Notes under the pieces: generated by a model
Databases searched by the model: none
What the model was told of the DNA's origin: nothing
Seen by the model: only the letters and a program-made list of their open reading frames with translations
Shown here: positions 15,728-15,905 of the stretch, piece after piece
How positions within the stretch are numbered: position 1 is the stretch's first letter
Layout of the letters: every line of letters starts with the position of its first letter
Translations under genes and position numbers: made by a program
From: an uncultured Actinoplanes sp.
Lineage (GTDB): Bacteria; Actinomycetota; Actinomycetes; Mycobacteriales; Micromonosporaceae
Direction: 5' to 3'
Length of the DNA stretch: 15,905 nt
NCBI GenBank assembly: GCA_934667465.1
Contig: CAKUMG010000036.1
Coordinates: 1-15,905, forward strand

Positions 15728-15905
15728 ATGGTGCTCGTACTGGGCGTCGACGCCGGTGGGACGTCGTCGCGGGCGGTGCTGGCCACGACCGGCGGCGCGA
15801 TCGCCGGGCGCGGCTCCGGCGGCCCGGGCAACGCTCTGCTCCCGGATGCGCCGGCTGCGGTGGGTGCGGCCGTCCGGGCGGCCCTCGGTGCGCACGATCC
15901 CGCGT
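15728..15905 (+). CDS. BadF/BadG-type sugar kinase, probable N-acetylglucosamine kinase (3' truncated by window)
   Basis: The first 59 residues are present: MVLVLGVDAGGTSSRAVL, then a Gly-rich stretch AGRGSGGPGNALL. The GVDAGGTxSRA motif is the phosphate-1 loop of the ASKHA fold, and GxGxGGPGN is typical of the BadF/BcrA family that includes eukaryotic-type GlcNAc kinases. It would phosphorylate imported amino sugar and make the likely effector of the RpiR regulator. It is divergent from that operon, 93 bases from its start. No clear Shine-Dalgarno; GTG 15722 is a possible earlier in-frame start. Confidence 0.82.
   Translation, partial: MVLVLGVDAGGTSSRAVLATTGGAIAGRGSGGPGNALLPDAPAAVGAAVRAALGAHDPA

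Overview
The window reads as a chromosomal segment of a very high-GC, plant-polymer-degrading soil actinomycete. Evidence: strong G/C bias at codon third positions, GTG starts, a type II (eukaryote-like) glutamine synthetase, zinc-free ribosomal protein paralogues behind a Zur-type operator, and secreted CAZymes carrying CBM2, CBM13 and CBM5/12 modules. A Micromonosporaceae (Actinoplanes-like) or Streptomyces-like host fits best; this is inference from gene content, not a database match. No tRNA, rRNA, insertion sequence or CRISPR array was seen.

Left part (1-3900). The 3' end of glnII (+) meets a converging secreted GH43 exo-beta-1,3-galactanase-like gene (-) across a strong terminator hairpin. 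Upstream of the galactanase, on the same strand, lies a tightly overlapping rpmB-rpmG-rpsN operon for the cysteine-poor ('C-') forms of L28, L33 and S14. A 15-bp Zur-like palindrome separates it from a divergent gene for a COG0523 (CobW/YciC-like) protein. That protein has lost its recognisable GTPase motifs, and the gene is frameshifted near its 3' end. A small acidic protein of unknown function follows on the opposite strand.

Middle part (3966-9600). A minus-strand hemicellulose operon runs CE1 esterase-CBM2, then CBM2-GH62 arabinofuranosidase, then GH10 xylanase-CBM13. These are the activities needed to remove ferulate and arabinose and cut the backbone of arabinoxylan. Its promoter has a near-perfect CebR-type box (13 of 14 bases) in the spacer between -35 and -10. 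Divergent from it is an RsbW-like ATP-binding anti-sigma-type protein. A 381-bp gap and a conserved-looking two-helix membrane protein come next, ending in a 13-bp terminator hairpin.

Right part (9638-15905). A second minus-strand operon runs RpiR-type regulator, SIS-domain protein, then sugar-binding lipoprotein plus two permeases of the NgcEFG type (GlcNAc/chitobiose import, no own ATPase), then a secreted GH16 enzyme with a chitin-binding-like CBM5/12. The genes overlap or nearly touch throughout. A divergent BadF-type sugar (probably GlcNAc) kinase starts at the right edge. Together they look like a system to attack a polymer outside the cell, import amino sugar, phosphorylate it and sense the product. 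A promoter and inverted repeat between regulator and kinase suggest autoregulation and move the regulator start to an internal GTG.

The points most worth a second look are the degenerate, frameshifted COG0523 gene under Zur control, the 24-bp palindrome on the galactanase start, the CebR box on a xylan operon, and the GH16-CBM5/12 enzyme joined to an amino-sugar importer.
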